16,488 bases of DNA from JAYEJW01 sp034716535 (GTDB lineage Bacteria; Pseudomonadota; Gammaproteobacteria; Chromatiales; Chromatiaceae), in assembly GCA_034716535.1 (NCBI GenBank), contig JAYEJW010000070.1, positions 1 to 16,488 on the forward strand, written 5' to 3'. A program made the translations under genes and the position numbers. This document shows positions 14,144 through 16,488 of this stretch, piece after piece. Every line of letters begins with the position of its first letter. Positions within the stretch are counted from its first letter, which is position 1. Under the pieces are notes generated by a model, which had not been told where the DNA came from, searched no databases, and saw only the letters and a program-made list of their open reading frames with translations.

Positions 14144-14421
14144 AACAACGCCCGAAACTGAGCCTGTCACCGGCCCAAGAGAGCGACAAAACACAGCCGC
14201 AGGGCTTCTCCGCTGACGTCGCCAATGGCTCCTCGGCCAGCACTAAAAACCTTGGGGGAGACCAGCCTCCGGCGGCGCACGAACCTGAGTCTACGGAAGC
14301 AGTGACCGGAACGGTGTCGAAGCATCCAAACTGGTTGAACGCGGCAACGATTGTCAAGACGCTCCTGGTCGTCGGAATCGCCGCCTTATCGATCGTGTTG
14401 CTCAAACGGCGATTACTCTGA
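14140..14421 (+). CDS. Tail-anchored small protein, candidate ParA adaptor
   Basis: A 93-residue protein whose ATG overlaps the parA stop (ATGA); GGAG lies just upstream within the parA end. It has three parts: a basic N-terminus (MKQRPKLSL, 1-9), a disordered region rich in Ser, Thr, Pro, Gln and Glu (10-62), and one hydrophobic helix (about 69-88) ending in KRRLL, as in a tail-anchored inner-membrane protein. ParA partners such as ParB and McdB-like adaptors often use a basic, unstructured N-terminus to stimulate the ATPase, so this may be the ParA activator tethered to a membrane or to a membrane-bound cargo. That role is inference; no family is recognised. Confidence 0.7.
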   Translation: MKQRPKLSLSPAQESDKTQPQGFSADVANGSSASTKNLGGDQPPAAHEPESTEAVTGTVSKHPNWLNAATIVKTLLVVGIAALSIVLLKRRLL

Positions 14422-14469
14422 TCGTACGTTTTCCGGCGAAGGCCCGCTGGGGAAGCCCTCGTTACACCC

Positions 14470-15312
14470 TCAGAAACCTTCCAGCGGACTGTATTCTCTC
14501 TCCGCTTCAGACTCCTCGCCCTCCAACCGCTGGTATTCTCTTCGGATCATCTCCATGCCGTATTCTCTCTCAAGACGCCGAACGATGAAGTGTCCCCTGG
14601 CCACGTCTTGATAGTGTTGTGTGAAGATCAGGTTCAGCGCCGCTCCACTGACAGCGCCGGCGATCGGGATCATCTTCACAGCCGCCGCGTCTGTGATCAC
14701 CACGCCAAAGCGTGCGGCTACCGATCGCACCAGATCGATAAAGGCGGGGATGTGGATGCCCTCCGCCGCCCCGGCAAACTCCAGGATGTTCTCAAAGTGC
14801 AGGCCCAAGGTGATCCTGAGCCCGTAGTAACCGATCTCGGCCCGCTCATCGTCCCTTGTGCGCCCCCCGAGGGCGAACACCTGGAAACAGGCAAGCCTGG
14901 TTTCGGCCTCCCTCAAGTCCTCTCCCTCGCTGCGCGCGATGTCGGCGATGGATCGCAGCATGAGGGTGGTGGTGATGGGCAACTCGGCCAACACGGTAAG
15001 GGGTCCGAAGAAGCCCCCTGCCGCACCCGCTCCCGCAACCAAAACCTTGTGGGCCCAATTGCTCGACGGCCCCTGGACTCCGTACCTCATGGACATTAGG
15101 GCCAGGTTCAGGGCCCTACCGATACTCGCTTCCGCCGTTCTGTCTACGCGCCGTTTCCAGGTCTTGGGCAGGAGGGCGATGGCTTCTTCGAACGGCGACG
15201 CCAACAGGTCGCTCAGCCGCGCCGCAAACGACGGGTGCTCCAAGTGCTTGTGAGCCCAGCGAAGCTCGGCTACAGCTTCGTCCGTTAGCCTGGAAGTTAC
15301 CCCATTGGTCAT
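14470..15312 (-). CDS. EcsC family protein
   Basis: About 280 residues with the EcsC layout: an N-terminal LxxELRWAHKHLEHPSFAARL helix, a Gly/Ala-rich hydrophobic region (about 88-113) around VAGAGAAGGFFGPL, 'ELPITTTLMLRSIADIAR' with conserved acidic and Arg residues, and the C-terminal signature 'IPIAGAVSGAALNLIF' followed by QDVARGHFIVRRLE. EcsC proteins are membrane-associated and poorly understood; the name comes from Bacillus ecsC next to an ABC transporter. I chose the ATG at 15312 because it gives the usual family length. The frame is open to a GTG at 15555, but the extra 81 residues have no family match and fill the divergent promoter region. It converges on the ParA pair and is divergent from a membrane protein. 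Confidence 0.82.
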   Translation of the reverse strand: MTNGVTSRLTDEAVAELRWAHKHLEHPSFAARLSDLLASPFEEAIALLPKTWKRRVDRTAEASIGRALNLALMSMRYGVQGPSSNWAHKVLVAGAGAAGGFFGPLTVLAELPITTTLMLRSIADIARSEGEDLREAETRLACFQVFALGGRTRDDERAEIGYYGLRITLGLHFENILEFAGAAEGIHIPAFIDLVRSVAARFGVVITDAAAVKMIPIAGAVSGAALNLIFTQHYQDVARGHFIVRRLEREYGMEMIRREYQRLEGEESEAEREYSPLEGF

Positions 15313-15560
15313 TTTCTGCGCCCACCCCGTCCGCCTTGGATCGCTCTCACAACCTGCTTTCGATGATAGTACATGCGCTGCGCAGAGAAATTGATCTGCG
15401 CGGGTAACTTCGCCAAAGAAGCGCGAGACTCCTTGCATCGATTGTTGAACCGCATCGGCAGCCGCCTTACAGTTGCTACACAACAGCTCGACAGCGGCGC
15501 CTGCTGCCATCCAACGGGGGTTTCGCCTGTCGTCCGCAAGGCTCAATCGGAGCACCCGCA

Positions 15561-16145
15561 GTGAATGAGTCCAACTCGAACAACCAGAAGCTTCAGAGCC
15601 TGGCGACCGAACAGTTCTTTTACTTCTTTCTGCGACTGCGCAAAGGCGAGATCCGCAGGACGGTCCAGGTGCTGCGGAGCCGATTCCCGGACGAAACCCC
15701 GGATCAGCTGGCCAGACGCCTCATCTCGGCCAAGTCTCGGCTGTCGCTGCTCGGGGGTACGCTGCTCAGCCTGCCGATTCTCGTGCCGGGAATCGGACAG
15801 GCGCTGCAGCTGGCCGGCGTTGTCGGCGCCACTTCGATGCTCACGCGCATGCACCTGTACCTCATCCTTGAGATTGCCCTGGTGTTTGGAGAAGATATCG
15901 ACGACGCAACGAGGGTACCCGAGATGATAGCGGTAGTCGGGGCCACCGGCCTCGGTGCGTCGTCACCGCTGCTCGTCGGCGCTTTCGAGCTGAATCCCTG
16001 GTACAGCGTGGCCGCGGGGGGCCTGTCCGCCGGCGCGGTGACCCAGCTGATCGGCCGCACGGCCATCGGTTTCTACAAAAGGAAACTCGCCGCTCAGGAA
16101 GGCAGCGACGATCAGATCGTTGCATCTGCCCCACTACCTGCGTGA
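15561..16145 (+). CDS. Membrane protein of unknown function
   Basis: A 194-residue protein. The N-terminus is hydrophilic and helical (1-60, with RRTVQVLRSRFPDETPDQLARRL), then come hydrophobic segments at about 62-92, 98-110, 122-142 and 147-170, rich in Gly and Ala. This looks like a small membrane protein or membrane-inserting alpha-helical bundle, somewhat like the glycine-rich part of EcsC proteins. The GTG at 15561 has GGAG (15549-15552) 8 bases upstream; an ATG at 15565 is in a different frame. It is divergent from EcsC with a 248-base spacer, so the two may share control. I do not recognise the family. Confidence 0.65.
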   Translation: MNESNSNNQKLQSLATEQFFYFFLRLRKGEIRRTVQVLRSRFPDETPDQLARRLISAKSRLSLLGGTLLSLPILVPGIGQALQLAGVVGATSMLTRMHLYLILEIALVFGEDIDDATRVPEMIAVVGATGLGASSPLLVGAFELNPWYSVAAGGLSAGAVTQLIGRTAIGFYKRKLAAQEGSDDQIVASAPLPA

Positions 16146-16220
16146 GAAGCGATGCTTTCTGGAACCTCTTCGTGACATCCTAAAAAGCGAGCTCCCGCTG
16201 CGATCGACAGGAGACTCAAG

Positions 16221-16488
16221 TTGGGACCAGGGTGTCTGGCGCATCCAGCCGATCCGAACCAATCCGCTGAGCGCTCGATCGGGCAGGTCTTCGACTTGGT
16301 CGACCCGCCCTTGTGGCTGGTAACCGCGGCCGACAACAAACACCGCGGCGGCCTGATCGCCACCCTTGTGGTTCGAGCTTCCATCGTCAGCGGGCTGCCG
16401 CGCATGGTGGCGGGCGTGGCAAAGCAGCATCATACCCGGGACGCTCGTATCGACGCCGAAGCGATCCGAAGCTCGCGTTCGAGAAGAC
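16221..16488 (+). CDS. Flavin reductase-like domain protein, 5' part
   Basis: Partial, running off the right edge (89 codons visible). Residues from about 25 read DLVDPPLWLVTAADNKHRGG, then LIATLVVRASIVSGLPRMVAGVAKQHHT, which matches the N-terminal strands of the FMN-binding split-barrel flavin reductase family (WxVTA...RGGLIAT...ASI...P...VG.....H). The TTG start at 16221 has AGGAG (16209-16213) 7 bases upstream, and no ATG or GTG is available in frame back to the stop at 16173. After HHT the sequence turns Arg/Ser-rich and no longer looks like the family, which expects a helix ending near 'GAFALHLL', so a frameshift near 16435-16470 is possible. Members use reduced flavin or bind FMN in oxidoreductases. 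Confidence 0.6.
   Translation, partial: MGPGCLAHPADPNQSAERSIGQVFDLVDPPLWLVTAADNKHRGGLIATLVVRASIVSGLPRMVAGVAKQHHTRDARIDAEAIRSSRSRR

Noticed and set aside
15313..15555. 81-residue N-terminal extension of EcsC
   Set aside because: EcsC proteins normally begin near the ATG at 15312; the extension fills the divergent spacer and has no family match. It cannot be excluded fully.

Overview
The window is about 60% G+C by eye, densely coded on both strands, and uses GTG or TTG starts as well as ATG. Gene content (HMA_2/DUF5132 proteins, a P2A-type calcium ATPase, tandem UspA, an EcsC protein, a lysine-rich histone-like phasin, an orphan ParA) suggests a chromosomal accessory region of an environmental proteobacterium, probably a gammaproteobacterium. 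This is inferred from gene style; there is no rRNA or tRNA to confirm it.

Layout. 1-120: a long nested inverted repeat, probably a dispersed repeat copy. 253-2011: small membrane proteins, namely a glycine-rich one-TM protein (minus), a DUF5132 protein and an HMA_2 protein joined by a TGATG overlap (plus), and a 72-residue two-helix protein (plus). 2087-6450 (minus): a two-gene operon in which a large HMA_2-fused Ca2+-type P-ATPase is followed, through a GTGA overlap, by a divergent S-adenosylmethionine synthetase-like protein. 6811-8872 (plus): a Na+/Ca2+ exchanger-family protein and a tandem universal stress protein, closed by paired hairpins. 8952-11715 (minus): a DUF6765 protein, a phospholipase A2-like protein and a YugP-type zinc membrane protease. 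11817-12572 (minus): a phasin-like/histone H1-like protein. 13021-14421 (plus): a pentapeptide repeat protein, a 29-codon leader ORF, an orphan ParA and an ATGA-coupled tail-anchored small protein. 14470-15312 (minus): EcsC. 15561-16145 (plus): an unknown membrane protein. 16221 to the edge: the start of a flavin reductase-like gene.

Two themes stand out. First, calcium and membrane handling: a P2A ATPase retaining the calcium ligands, a CaCA exchanger, a PLA2-like protein with a calcium-loop motif, and several HMA_2/DUF5132 envelope proteins. The oddest member is the MetK-like protein. It keeps the ATP/phosphate motifs but has changed the residues that hold methionine in ordinary MetK, and it is translationally coupled to the ATPase. 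Second, intracellular positioning: an orphan ParA is coupled to a small protein with a basic N-terminus, a disordered middle and a C-terminal membrane anchor, close to a PhaF-like granule/nucleoid protein. The ParA/tail-anchored pair and the ATPase/MetK-like pair are the best candidates for undescribed systems. Function in both cases is inference.
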